DNA of 64,000 nucleotides from Misgurnus anguillicaudatus (GCF_027580225.2 NC_073356.2:11726501-11790500); one strand, 5' to 3'. Shown: positions 45,937 through 57,010, counted from the first letter of the stretch. The notes: generated by a model from the letters alone, not told the origin. Numbers and translations are program-made.

Positions 45937-46217
45937 TAGTGCTGGTCTAATTATTATGTATAAATATATACACACACATTCATGTATGTATTTAAGAAAC
46001 ATTTACATGTTTATATATATTTATTTATATTTTTATATAATCTATATTAAATATAAAAAAATTATATATAAATAAAACAATTCTGAAATGAATATATGAA
46101 TGTGTGTGTGGTTAAATATACATAATAATTAGACACAGTACACGCACATATATTATGCAAAAAAAATCACTTTTATTTTGTATGCGATTAATCGCGATTA
46201 ATCTTTGCCCAGCACTA
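45937..46217. mobile_element. Short hAT element (281 bp) in the tandem array
   Basis: Ends TAGTGCTGG and CCAGCACTA; exact 8-bp duplications CTAAATAC at 45929-45936 and 46218-46225. The right part carries GCGATTAATCGCGATTAATC. AT-rich interior without coding. Confidence 0.95.
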
Positions 46218-46376
46218 CTAAATACAAATTAAGATATTTTGAAACGTAGCAAAACAAATCTGGGGCACCATTCCCTTCCATAGTATTCTTATTCTACAAT
46301 TAAAGTCAATGGTGCCCCAGAAAAATGAAAATTCTGCCATCATTTACTTACCCTCAACCTGTAAAAATGTCTTTGT

Positions 46377-46838
46377 CAGTGGCGGCTCGTGAATGCTCTT
46401 CTGAGGGGCGCAAATTCAAAATATGGGTCCGGAGTGTCATGTGTGTTGCCAGTGTTTTCAAAATATGTGTTTGTTGCATCATGTGAACCATGTGCATCAC
46501 GTGTTTGTCAAAATAAGTTCCTGCTGCAGACGCGTCAAAACCGTTCATGATAAAAGAGACGCTCACATTCACAAAATACACGCAAGACACTCACTTGACA
46601 CTAAACTCTGATTACGCATGAGATTATGCGAGTATCCAGTAAACGCGAGCGTCTCTTTTATCATAAACACTTTAGACGCATCTGCAGCAGGCTCTTATTT
46701 TGACAAGACACGTGATGCACATAGGTTCACTCAACGCGCAGAACACATATTTTGAAATTACGAACCACATACATGACGGGCTACATACATGTTGTGACGA
46801 ACTTCGCACTCAAAAAAAGAAGTCACTGGCTGCCACTG
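46377..46838. mobile_element. Short hAT element (462 bp) in the tandem array
   Basis: Ends CAGTGGCGGCTCGTGA and the inverse TGGCTGCCACTG; exact 8-bp duplications GTCTTTGT at 46369-46376 and 46839-46846. Long inner inverted arms (AAAAGAGACGCTC with its complement GAGCGTCTCTTTT) meet near 46610. Confidence 0.95.
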
Positions 46839-47067
46839 GTCTTTGTTCTGCTCAATACAAATTAACATATTTTGAAATGTAACAAACAAATCTGGGGCAC
46901 CATTCACTTCCATAGTATTCTTTTTTTTCTACAGTGAAAGTCAATGGTGCCCCAAATCTGCTTGATTACAAACATTCTTCAAAATATCTTCATTTGCATT
47001 TAGCAGAACAAAGAAATGTATAAGGTTAAATAAATAATGACAGAATTTCCATGAACTATCCCTTTAA

Positions 47068-47706
47068 GTATTTCTTTCGTCTAGTGATGACTTACAACAA
47101 TCTATCAGATCAAACACGTGTACACTGACAGTATGGGACATCCTTCCTGCAGGATCATAATTTCAATTATCTGGCCACCAGCTGACAAACTACAAACCAG
47201 TACTTGATCCTTTAAAACCTCAATATTCCAACTCCAATAGTTTTCTCTTGCCTCGCAGCTTTCACATCAGCTTCCCAAGATCCTCTGGTCACATCCATTA
47301 CCGTCCACCCTTGTTTCTGTCGTCCTATTGAGGTCGAGTGTACAGAGCTGAGTGGTAGTCGATAATGAGGAACAAAGAGGACAAACCCGATCCTGAATAT
47401 GGCTGATTGTAATTGTGTGGCGGGGATGAAGCACTTCCCCGGGATTGATTGTAGGTGGTGGGTGGAAAGACTCTGATTTCATTTGATTCTCAGCAGAGAG
47501 CTCCTTCTCCATATCAACCTCCATCCACTCTTTACATACGCGTGTGTGTGTGCGTGAGACCACAGCCCTGAAATAGCTCAATGCGTGCAGTATCATTCGA
47601 GCTAAAGTCAATGTGTTTCTGAGATGGACTGTAAGCGTAAGCTGAAATATTGAAAAATGTCATACACCTCCAGGTTAAATTTATTCATTTGTTCATTCAT
47701 AAATGA
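47068..47706. other. No gene seen
   Basis: Single-copy-looking, GC-richer between 47200 and 47600. A minus-strand frame of 114 codons (47611-47267) has no coding character I can support. Confidence 0.45.
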
Positions 47707-47935
47707 ATATGTGACCCAGCCTGTAAGATCCAGGCTAAAGTCTCATAATCTAATGATGAGATTAGGTGCATTAAAGTTTGATTTTATTCACTGACATGAC
47801 CTTATTCAATCAATAGTAAATATATCAAGGTTATATTTTCACTCACGTTCTTTACATTATGTAGGATGATTTTATCCAGAAAACAGTCGATGACAAAAAA
47901 TGACTTAGCTGGGTTTCACAGACAGGGTCACATAT
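47707..47935. mobile_element. MITE with ATATGTGACCC ends
   Basis: The left end (ATATGTGACCCAGCCTGT) and right end (ACAGACAGGGTCACATAT) are inverted repeats. A related left-end piece lies at 56489-56537. Tc1/mariner-like size and AT-rich insertion site, but the family is not established here. Confidence 0.7.
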
Positions 47936-48289
47936 TTAGACTTGTGGTTGACTCATGGGTTCACCAATTTAATGCAGAAGTACAGTTTGAAAGAGCAACC
48001 CAAGGATGTTAATCTAAAAATTGTATATAATCTAAAACATAAAATAATCTCATATACTGTATATATTATAGATATATAAATAAAGGCAAGTGTAGTAATA
48101 TAGCATATAATTGAGAGTTAAATAAAAACGCTAAAGTGAAAATGAAATGTTTTATTTACATAAAGTTTGACTGCTATAGATGTACATACATATTTCACAG
48201 CTGTAATCCAAAAAAAAATTGTAGTGTCAAGTGTTTATTTACTGTCTCAACACCAAACTACCTAGAGGATTAGATTGCATTAAAGACTT

Positions 48290-48295
<6 letters not shown>
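47936..48295. other. No gene seen
   Basis: AT-rich sequence leading into a long CT microsatellite. Confidence 0.55.
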
Positions 48296-48358
<63 letters not shown>

Positions 48359-48359
48359 A

Positions 48360-48387
<28 letters not shown>
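48296..48387. repeat. Long (CT)n microsatellite
   Basis: About 30 CT units (48296-48355), a short AGTAT break, then about 13 more (48361-48387). A Ser/Leu open frame across it is an artefact. Confidence 0.97.
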
Positions 48388-48390
<3 letters not shown>

Positions 48391-49337
48391 TCCTCCACTT
48401 ACTCTTGAGAGGATGGAAACATTACACGGCGAGTTCTCTCCATGATGGCACTCTGGTGAGAAAGAGTCGATGCAAAGGCCTTTTGAGGATAGAGAGAGTT
48501 ATTATTGAGAAATGAGAATGTTTCTCCTCTTGCAAACACAAACTTCCCTTATGTTGATCTCAAATCAGTCGGCCCACCTTTCCTTGCCTCTTTCTTTCCT
48601 TCGGTTCTTTTATCACGCTTTCGGTTCCCTTTCCTATTCATTTTGTTGATCTCTTAACTGTTTATTTGTTACAGTAGCTATGTTCATACTGTAAAGGCAG
48701 AAGTATAGTCAAATTTGTACGTGCACGCGAGGGTCATCAGCACCGCTGGATTTTGAAAAATATTATCATAGTTTTACATAGAGCAATACTACAACCAAAC
48801 TCCATATTTTAATTATTATAAACAGAACTACATCTTAAAGAAAATATAAAAATATTGAAAGCTATGCTGCATGGGACATAACCCATGGTGAGTCTATGAG
48901 AGGATAAGGGGCTATTTTGATTATAAATATAATGTTTACTTTAATTACGTTTTGTGTATTAATGCGTTAAATCTTCAGAGTTTTATTCTAAAGATGCGTT
49001 TTTTAAAGTTACCGCTGTACAGTGCTGTTTCTGTGACTTAAATACTGCTGAGGAGAGCCCGCAATACTTGTATAATAAAGTGACTGAATACACGTAATAT
49101 AGAGCAGTTAGGGAAGCTCTATGGAAATCAAAACTTACAGATCATAAAAATGGCAATATATAAGCAAATCGGCCTAGCAACACCGACAATACAGATTATG
49201 ACTCAGCAAATGCATCACGAGTGTGCACGCAAAAATGCTCGGAGTGCTTTATATGCTCACTTGTGATTGGCTGAATGTTAGTTCACTCAAATCTAAGTAA
49301 CAAAAAAGTGGGCTGGAACGTGTTCTCAAGTCCCCTG
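48388..49337. other. No gene seen; weak inverted blocks
   Basis: Blocks near 48712-48745 (GTACGTGCACGCGAGGG) and 49205-49240 (reverse of GTGTGCACGC) are loosely inverted, so a diverged MITE of about 550 bp is possible. No exon. Confidence 0.35.
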
Positions 49338-49447
49338 CCCTGTGGCATACCTGTCAACATTGGGATTTAAAAATAAGGGAAATTTCTCGAATCCTAACAC
49401 CGCAACCCCCCTCCCTCCCCCTCACTAGGCAAGGGAATGGATGAGTA

Positions 49448-49827
49448 CACTGCAAAACATGACTTTTTGTATTTTTGTCTTGTTCTCAGAACATATATCT
49501 TAAAAAAATTAAATCAATATGTATTTTCTTGATGAGCAAAATGAGCTAAGAGAAGAAGTCTAGTGTTTAAACCAAAAATATCAAATTTTTGTGAATTTGT
49601 GCTTAATAAAAAAAACTGCCAATGGGATCATAAAAAAATAAGTTGAAATAAGTTACATTTTTCATTAAACACTTAATTCAAGAAAAATGAATGTAACATT
49701 TTCATACCCCATTGGCAGATTGTTTTGGTTGTTTTAATCACAAATTGTCTAAACAGTAAACTTATTTTCTTATGTCATTTTGCTTATCAAACAAGAACAA
49801 GATACTAAGTAAGAAAGTCATTTTTTC
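49448..49827. mobile_element. CACTA/EnSpm-type non-autonomous element, right end lost
   Basis: It starts CACTGCAAAACATGACTTTT. The arms carry TATTTTCTTGATGAGCAAAA and CAAATTTTTGTGAATTTGTG with inverse counterparts, meeting around GCCAATGGG and CCCATTGGCAG. The right end stops at GAAAGTCATTTTTT without the expected TGCAGTG. Confidence 0.8.
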
Positions 49828-50160
49828 CAAATAAGTTTGTGTATACGTTGGAGAGTGGGCGGACGTGCACGCTAATGTGCGTGGCGGTAGTAGCTTTGCG
49901 CACAGCTCGTCATCCTCCAATCATCTTTGGCTTTTCTTCTTCTTGTTTAATTGTCGGGTGTCGTTTGTAACAGATATACTGCCGCCTGCTTTACTGGAAG
50001 TGAATGAAGCAAACATCAAATACAGCCAGTCGGATTTTTTATAGAAAGACTAAAAATATGGGGGAAATCTGGGAAGTTTTTTAACAGGATGATGGCGGGA
50101 AAGAATGGTAAAATACGGAAGAATCCCGGTAAAAACGTGAGGGTTGACAGCAGGCTTGTG

Positions 50161-50815
50161 CACACTTCAGAATTTCAGAATTGGCCTCCATTCAATTCAT
50201 GAATTTGAATTTGAATTGAATTGACTCCGCCATGGAAGTTGAATTTGAATTGGAATGACAGGAAGTGGAATTAAATTCATGGCAATTCAAAGAAACATAA
50301 AGAATCACTCAACATAAAGAATCTCACATACATTCAGTGTTAGGAAAGTTACTTTGGAAAATTGTTTGGCAACCATTTTAAATACTTGATTAAAGTAAAA
50401 CATTCTGGGAAATGAAGTCATGTTCCATCGTGTTCCACAAAATTACAATTACAAAAAATCAAACTTAATTATTTGTTATGTGACTAGAGTTTTGAACATT
50501 AATTGCTGGGGGAAAACATTTTCTGTTAATTTTATCTGTACAAGTAATTCAAACTACTATAATTTTTAGAATATGTAATGCAATCATATCTGACATATAC
50601 TGAAAGCTTCATTTTTAACACTTTACTTACTGTTTAATATGTATATTAATTTCTTAGAATTTCTATTGAATTGCAATTCTGCTTCCTTTAATTCAAATTC
50701 AAATTGTAATTCTAGATCCTGTTTTTGACATCAATTCAAATTCAATTCAAATTCAAGAATTGAATTGGAATTTAGGAGTCATTCTCAATTCAATTCTGAA
50801 TTGTGCACCAGCCTG
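50161..50815. mobile_element. hAT element (655 bp) inside the terminal repeat of another hAT
   Basis: Ends CAGGCTTGTGCACACTTCAG and the inverse TTGTGCACCAGCCTG; exact 8-bp duplications GTTGACAG at 50153-50160 and 50816-50823. The duplicated target is part of the outer hAT's right terminus. The interior near both ends is dense in GAATT and AATTC. Confidence 0.94.
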
Positions 50816-50871
50816 GTTGACAGGTGTGCCCTGTGGTTGCTACACACATAGTTAGAGACAATTTTTAACGC

Positions 50872-51710
50872 TTAAAGGGATAGTTCACCCAAAAATGAAA
50901 ATAATGTCATTAATGACTCTAATGTTGTTCCAAACACGTAAGACCTCCGTTCATCTTAGGAACACAGTTTAGGATGTTTTGGATTTGGTCCGAGAGCTTG
51001 CTGACCCTTCATTGAAGGTCTACGTACGTTGTACGGTATGCTGTCCATGTCCAGAAAAGTAACAAAAACATCATCAAAGTAGTCCATGTGACATCAGTGG
51101 GTCAGTTAGAATGTGTTAAAGCATTGAAAATACATTTTGGTCCAAAAATAAAAAAATTACGACTCTATTCAGCATTGTCTTCTCTTTCACGTCTGTTGTG
51201 AAGTGATGCGTGAGACTAAAGTCACGTGACCTCAGTGACGCAGATGACATACAATGCGGCTGACGTGTTATCTGGCGCCCCAGCTGTTAATTTAAAGTCT
51301 GATTTTAAAAATAAAACATCTTAAACTGTGTTCTGAAGATGAACGTAGGTCTTATGCTAAGTACACACCAAATGGGGGGCATCATGTTACTCGCCCTAGA
51401 CCACTCGCAGGATTTAACTTCATGTCATGCAAATTTTTCGCTCGGGTTCAATATTTTCAACTTGGGCGAAGACGCGTTTGAGGTGAATAGCACGTGTTTT
51501 CGCGGTAAACGCACCGCCCAAATTGCGTCATTCGCATCGCTTCACGTGAGGACGCATCTGATCGCTTCTTTGCATTGACTTTGTATGTAATCTACTTGCG
51601 CAAATCGTTGAACTCGCATCTGGTGTAAACCCACAGTTAGAAGTTTGGAACGACATGAGGGTGAGTCATTAATGACATTATTTTCATTTTTGCATAAACT
51701 ATCCCTTTAA
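50872..51710. mobile_element. TTAA MITE (AGGGATAGTTCACCC family), copy 2
   Basis: TTAA at 50872-50875 and 51707-51710. Aligns with 11701-13778 outside that copy's insert and is itself interrupted at 51357-51640. Confidence 0.9.
51357..51640. mobile_element. MITE inserted in the TTAA MITE
   Basis: Left CTAAGTACACACCA and the reverse of the right end, CTAACTGTGGGTTTACACCA, are inverted relatives. Comparison with 13700-13715 shows the host sequence broken between GTCTTA and AGTTTGG. Related to 3335-3695. One forward frame is open throughout (79 codons) without recognisable content. Confidence 0.65.
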
Positions 51711-51999
51711 TAATATATAGTTTTGCCTTGATTTTCGGTGTAAGCTTGCTAACGCCGCCCAAGAACACCTGAAAGTCCCCCTTTCAAAAATCTTGCTTCC
51801 AGCACCCCCTTAATACCTTCTGAATGCCTCCTGGGGGCAAGAGTTAAAGTAAAGTCACAGTAAAGTCCCAAAGTGTTATCTTTACATAGAAACAGTTACC
51901 TCAATACAAGAAGATATTGCTAAAAATGAAAAAGTATATGACAACTAGTCATGAGACATGCAAGAACCAATAAGATTTAATGTTATAAGTGTGCGGCCA

Positions 52000-52561
52000 C
52001 ATTGTGAAAAGTGAAAGTTGGATCAACTTAAAAAATACTTAAATTGGTAAAACCTAAAACATTTTCTCAACCTAAATTTTCTCACTTTTATTGAAAAATT
52101 TAAGTGGAAAAGCTTTCTTAGGTGTTACCAATTGAAGTATTTTTGTTTTGTTTTTTCACCTTAAATTTTTCAATTAAAGTAAGAAAATTTAAGTTGATGA
52201 AACTAAAATATTTTAAGTGTTACCAATTGAAGTATTTTTGTTTTGTTTTTTCACCTTAAATTTTTCAATTAAAGTAAGAAAATTTAAGTTGATGAAACTA
52301 CAATATTTTAAGTGTTACCAATTGAAGTATTTTTGTTTTGTTTTTTCACCCTAAATTTTTCAATTAAAGTAAGAAAATTTAAGTTGATGAAACTAAAAGA
52401 TTTTAAGTGTTACCAATTGAAGTATTTTTGTTTTGTTTTTTCACCTTAAATTTTTCAATTAAAGTAAGAAAATTTAAGTTGATGAAACTAAAATATTTTA
52501 AGTGTCACAAATTGAAGTGATTTTTCTTTTAAAATTAATCCAACGTTCACTTTTTACAGTG
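52000..52561. mobile_element. CACTA-like element with internal tandem repeats
   Basis: The left end (CATTGTGAAAAGTGAAAGTT) and the reverse of the right end (CACTGTAAAAAGTGAACGTT) are inverted relatives. The interior is AT-rich, with 95-bp tandem units. A fragment of the same family opens the window. Confidence 0.72.
52122..52501. repeat. 95-bp tandem repeat, four units
   Basis: Unit starts (GTGTTACCAATTGAAGTATT) fall at 52122, 52217, 52312 and 52407, exactly 95 apart, and a fifth, diverged start is at 52502. The last three units differ by only a few bases; the first is more diverged. Confidence 0.95.
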
Positions 52562-52661
52562 CATATTTGAATGTACAGTAGGTTTTCGTGGATAAGCATA
52601 TAGTTTCACATTATAAGACATTAAATTAATATAAAATTAATATTGAATCCACTGGAATCAT

Positions 52662-53158
52662 TTAAAGGGGCAATGTCACAAGACTTTTTTAAGATGTCAA
52701 ATAAATCTTTGGTGTCCCCAGAGCACATATGTGAAGTTTTAGCTCAAAATACCATATAAATAATTTATTACAGCATGTTAAAATTGCTTACTTTGTAGGT
52801 GTGTGCAAAAATGTGCCGTTTTGCATGTGTCATTTAAAATGCAAATGAGCTGATGAAATTCGAACACTGATCACAATGATGGTGCAATTAAAACTCAATT
52901 GTGCTTTTCTCTGCACTAAATGGCAGTGCTGTGGTTGGATATTGCAGATTAAGGGGTGGTGGTATTATTATAATAAGAGCTCCTTATGACATCATAAGGG
53001 GAGCCAAATTTCAACGACCTATTTTTTCATGTGCTTGTAGAGAATGGTTTACCAAAACTAAGTTACTGGGTTGATCTTTTTCACATTTTCTACGTTGAGA
53101 CCCAATCATAGCACTTAAACATGAAAAAAGTCAGATTTTCATGCCATGGCCCCTTTAA
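52662..53158. mobile_element. TTAA element (AGGGGCAATGTCAC family)
   Basis: TTAA at 52662-52665 and 53155-53158; ends AGGGGCAATGTCACAAG and the inverse ATGCCATGGCCCCTTTAA. Non-coding, Kolobok type by inference. Confidence 0.82.
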
Positions 53159-54529
53159 ATTACTTTAATGATGGATGTTTGTGCTTTATGGTGCTTTGCT
53201 TTGTTGTCTCCCATATAAGAAGAAAACATGATGGCATTTTAATATAAAACTTCTTTTTAGTAAATGATTAAATAAATCATATGATTTTTTTATTGCTACA
53301 CATTGTACACACTATAACAGTGTGAGTTTCGTTTTGTACAACTTTAATTTTTGGTGAATTCCATTTTGAGTACTCTTGGGTCCATTTAGTTTTAAAATAT
53401 GGCGAGCATTGTATGTTCTCTTTGGAGGGCTCATGGGAACCGGGTGATGGGATCGATAGGTCAGAGGTTATCTCCGGGGAACACAAGGCCTAATGGGATT
53501 CTAATGACACATCTCAACCTCATTGGTCAATAACCACAAAGCACACTCAGACAGACGCAGCTCGCAGTCAATAGTGCTTCAAAATGTAAAATCAAGCACC
53601 GGCATGCACAAACCCCATAAACTCTCTTAAGGTGAACAAAGGGTGCATGAATCATTCTCTGTAACAGTGATAAAGTCAATTTGATTTTTGACCACAAGGC
53701 CCTCCTTTCACAGACATTGAGGAGATTGAGCTGAGGAAGCCCAGTCTCTTAGTGACTGCAGGTCTATAGAGGTGTATTGATGAGGATTGAAGTATTAAGA
53801 ACTTCACTTTAGAAGCCAGCTGAGCTCATCCCTGGTGCCAGCGCGATTGAAGGACGCAAATGTGCTCGATAAATCTCCCTGACAAAATGTGCAGCTACGC
53901 TTATAATGAAGAGTCATGCTCAGGAGCCAATTAGATTCAGGTCTGCACCTACAGATTGTTACAGGCCGAGCTGGAGGCGGCTTTCATTCAGAAGATCCAG
54001 ACACATGCTCGGTCTGTTCAGCGCACTTACACGCACATCGTAAGTCATCAAGGATTTTATTTCGATTATGAGACTTTAGCCTGGATTTCACAGTGAAATT
54101 AGATAATGATGGCCAGATTTCAGTGTGTGTATGTGTTTGAAAGCCATGCATGTTGCATCTGCACATCGGCCTCAACATCTGCACAGCACATGCAGATAAA
54201 TCTAACAAATTGGACTCGAATGGCGAACGTTGCTGTTAAGAGTGCGTTTGTGTGAAAAGATCTGTGTTTTCACTTTATTTGCATATTAATTCATTATGTG
54301 TGGAGTGCGATTACGTCCCTTGCCCACATCCCAACAAAAACAACTCTTATTTGGAGTTATTTTACCTTTCGCAGGTGAATCAAATACTCTCGTATCACAA
54401 CTTGTATGAATAAAACATTGAATTTACATAAAGAGGCACAAACCATTTATTTTGTTCCCATTATGTCAAAATATCCTTATGTAATATCATAGGGTTTTAA
54501 AAATTTGCTTTGCTTCATGCTTTATTAAT
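53159..54529. other. No gene seen; GC-richer single-copy sequence
   Basis: 53380-54240 looks single-copy and is GC-richer than its surroundings, the kind of place conserved non-coding DNA could lie, but I see no exon or motif cluster. Confidence 0.45.
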
Positions 54530-54533
54530 ATCT

Positions 54534-55209
54534 GGGTGATTCTCACGAAAACTTGGTTTTAAATGATTCTGCACATGCATTTAAAATCAAAGTATTATGC
54601 TTCTATTAATTAAATTCACATTTAATAAGCATCTGTTGCGGTAATGATAATCAAAATGTCATGTAAGCATTCTGACAAGACAATATTTCAAATTAACTGT
54701 AAAAAAATGATCTTACCTGGTAGCCATCTTGAAGTAACTGGTCCATGTGCTTGGTCACTCAAAATCAAACTTTATTACAATTCTGTATGTGTGCTTAAAC
54801 TGTTCTCAAAAAGTGTTGCGGAGGATGAGAACATCAGGCATGGACACATCATTTTCCTAATTTTTCTTCATTATTATTATACATGAATATTCAGTAAATA
54901 TTTTTTCTGTCATCTAAAGTAGTCTAGCAAAACATCCATTTATTTTTTTCTTACTATTTTTGTGTTAATTGGATTAAATTACAACATTACGCATGTTCAA
55001 ACACAGCCGGACACATTGCGGTAATGAGAATTTCAGCAGAAAATGAGATAAAATTTACAATTATAAATTCTTATGTTGAAATCACACATTGTGCAAGGTA
55101 GAACACAGTATTGTGTTAATTCTGATGCTTTTTAATATTACTATATTACACATTTTAAAGCTAAAATCATTAGTGCCGTGGTGTTTCAATGGTTTCGTGA
55201 GAATCACCC
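54534..55209. mobile_element. MITE with GGGTGATTCTCACGAAA ends and ATCT flanks
   Basis: The ends are exact inverted repeats over 17 bases (54534-54550 and 55193-55209). ATCT lies on both sides (54530-54533 and 55210-55213), a possible 4-bp target duplication. Inner blocks GCGGTAATGATAAT and TGCGGTAATGAGAAT are direct repeats. No transposase. Confidence 0.8.
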
Positions 55210-55240
55210 ATCTACTTTTCTGCCCTGGCTTAAACGTGCA

Positions 55241-55630
55241 TTAAAGGTGCAGTGTGTACATTTTTGTGCCATCTAGTGGCGAGGTTGTGCATTGCAACCA
55301 ATGGCTTAGTCCACTGCTCACCCCTCACTTTTGAAATGTGTAGAGAAGCTACGTTAGCCGCCACAGGACAAACATGTCATCGTCGGAGACAACTTAGTAA
55401 AAAAAGTTTGTCTGTTAAGGGCTTCTGTAGAAACATGGCTGCACAAAATGGCGACTCCCATGTAAGGGGACCCTTTGTGTATGTAGATAAAAACATCTCA
55501 TTCTAAGGTAATAAAAACATAACGGTTCCTTATAAAAAGGTCTTTATACACACCCTGATCATATAGTTTTGTATAATATTTTGCATTTCTGTCAGGAGAT
55601 CCTTCTTAAAATTACACACTGCACCTTTAA
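55241..55630 (-). mobile_element. TTAA MITE (AGGTGCAGTGTGTA family), uninterrupted
   Basis: TTAA at 55241-55244 and 55627-55630. It aligns in reverse with the two pieces flanking the DIRS element and preserves the empty insertion site near 55556-55600. Confidence 0.9.
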
Positions 55631-56488
55631 GGCCAACCAAGAATTAGTCTCCTTTATTCTGCGCAAGGAACCTTTTATGTAGTTTTTGTTTCATTTTCAT
55701 CTATCGGAGCAACTACAACGGTAGTTTTAAAGTTGGCTGCTGTTCCCAACTGGGGGGCTTCAAAAAGCATTTCTAGACGCTTTGGTTTTGTACACGGTGC
55801 ATAACAGTCAATTCAGAAGGACCCTGCCGATGGTGAAGATTTGATTTCCATCGCTGCCGCTGTTTTGAGCGAGAAAAAGCGAGACATATCTGAGGTGGAG
55901 ACAATGTTTTTCTGTCTTTGTTGTTGAGGAACAGGAAGATGTTAGACAGCTGTAAACATGCAAATGTTTTAGAAGGTGTTAAAGTGTGGGACGACTGGGG
56001 AAATATTCACACACTGGTACGCATATTTTCCTGTCAAGAGCTTTTCATCATTTCTACTTTACACACAGAAATACTTACTGTACTACAAGAGTCAGCAGTG
56101 TGAGGAACAGGCGCCGTATCCCATGAGGCCTTGCGTGAACGCTGTTTCTCACTATCAGGAGGACATGAACGCATTTACAAACGCTACCTCTCAAACTCTT
56201 TAAGTGCATGTTTGACAAAGGTTATAACACTTTTACCTCCACATGACTTGGATTATATCGCACTGTTTTAAATAATGCATCTGCCTGTTTAAGTGAGACC
56301 TATCATTGCCGGATTTTACCCTTGGGAGATAAAAGAGCAGTGTGTTTGTGTGTGTGCTGGGGTGGTGGATGTTGGTCTTTCTAATAATCTCTTGAGACCG
56401 CCACCTTTATACAGAGCATAGAAAAACCTGCTATCTTTAGGATTCAGGGGTTTGTTTGTGTATATGCCAATAAATGCTATATATTTAT
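55631..56488. other. No gene seen
   Basis: Single-copy-looking sequence with short open frames of no coding character; a GT run near 56345-56356. Confidence 0.45.
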
Positions 56489-56537
56489 ATGTGACCCTGA
56501 CTAAGCAATCCAGGCTAAGGTCTCATAATCTAGTGGA
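56489..56537. mobile_element. Left-end piece of the ATATGTGACCC MITE
   Basis: ATATGTGACCCTGACTAAGC and then GGTCTCATAATCTA match 47707-47755. It breaks off after TCTAGTGG. Confidence 0.6.
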
Positions 56538-57010
56538 CTCTATGCACGGCGGCACATGACGTATTTCCTGTGAAATCTTAGGATGCTCGACTACTTTCGC
56601 TAGTCGTAGAAAGCGATGATATTCAGGAATGTTGGTTACCAAAACAGGCAAAAAAAAAAAAACATTGATTAATCTTCACGCATCATAGATTATAACTTTG
56701 GGTAAATCCAGCAAACAACAAATTAACTAGCGATTCTGCCGTCACTCCACTTTAAATCTCGCATACCAGAAACTGAGGAGCAGACTTGAGTCAAATGCAG
56801 AAGTTAAGCGTGCATTGTCCATTATGTGATTATGAGCTGATTTTTATCATTGATTTCTAATCAGCCAATCCCTTGACAGCAACTCATGCATTAAGCCCAT
56901 ATGGCAAAAATATATTTTAAATATATGCTAAATACATTTTGTAAAAAGTAATGCTCAATTGAATATATTTTGAATTTGGAAATATATTTAGTTTTAACCT
57001 TCATATAGAT
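56538..57010. other. No gene seen; AT-rich repeat at its 3' side
   Basis: The first 300 bases are unassigned. From about 56905 an AT-rich block (ATATGCTAAATACATTT) recurs inverted at 57395-57425, on the other side of the MITE, so the MITE sits in an AT-rich palindromic repeat. Confidence 0.4.

Larger units (their letters stand above)
45165..47067. repeat. Tandem array of about 164-bp units grown from a TTAA MITE
   Basis: Units contain AAAAATGTCTTTGT, then CAAATGAAGATATTTTGA, AGGCACCATTCACTTCC and ACAATGAAAGTCAATGGTG. Unit starts fall near 45256, 45420, 45584, 45749 and 45911 and, after an insertion, 46363. The last unit leads into a normal MITE right arm ending ACTATCCCTTTAA (TTAA 47064-47067). 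The unit equals one arm of the fish MITE with GGGATAGTTCACCC ends. Two hATs interrupt the array. Confidence 0.88.
49346..50828. mobile_element. hAT element holding a CACTA-like MITE and another hAT
   Basis: Ends CATACCTGTCAACATTG and CTGTCAACC in reverse (GGTTGACAGGTGTG); exact 8-bp duplications CCCTGTGG at 49338-49345 and 50829-50836. Its own sequence is 49346-49447, about 49828-50160 and 50816-50828. No transposase coding. Confidence 0.88.

Noticed and set aside
48231..48515. 94-codon frame with long Ser-Leu repeats
   Set aside because: It is a CT microsatellite read as codons. The frames across the CT tracts at 10847 and 10993 are rejected for the same reason.
49448..49827. Complete CACTA element
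   Set aside because: The right terminus (expected to end in CAGTG) is absent, so only a truncated copy is claimed.
52122..52501. Regular 95-bp spacing suggesting a CRISPR-like array
   Set aside because: Whole units are identical with no variable spacers, inside a vertebrate transposon.
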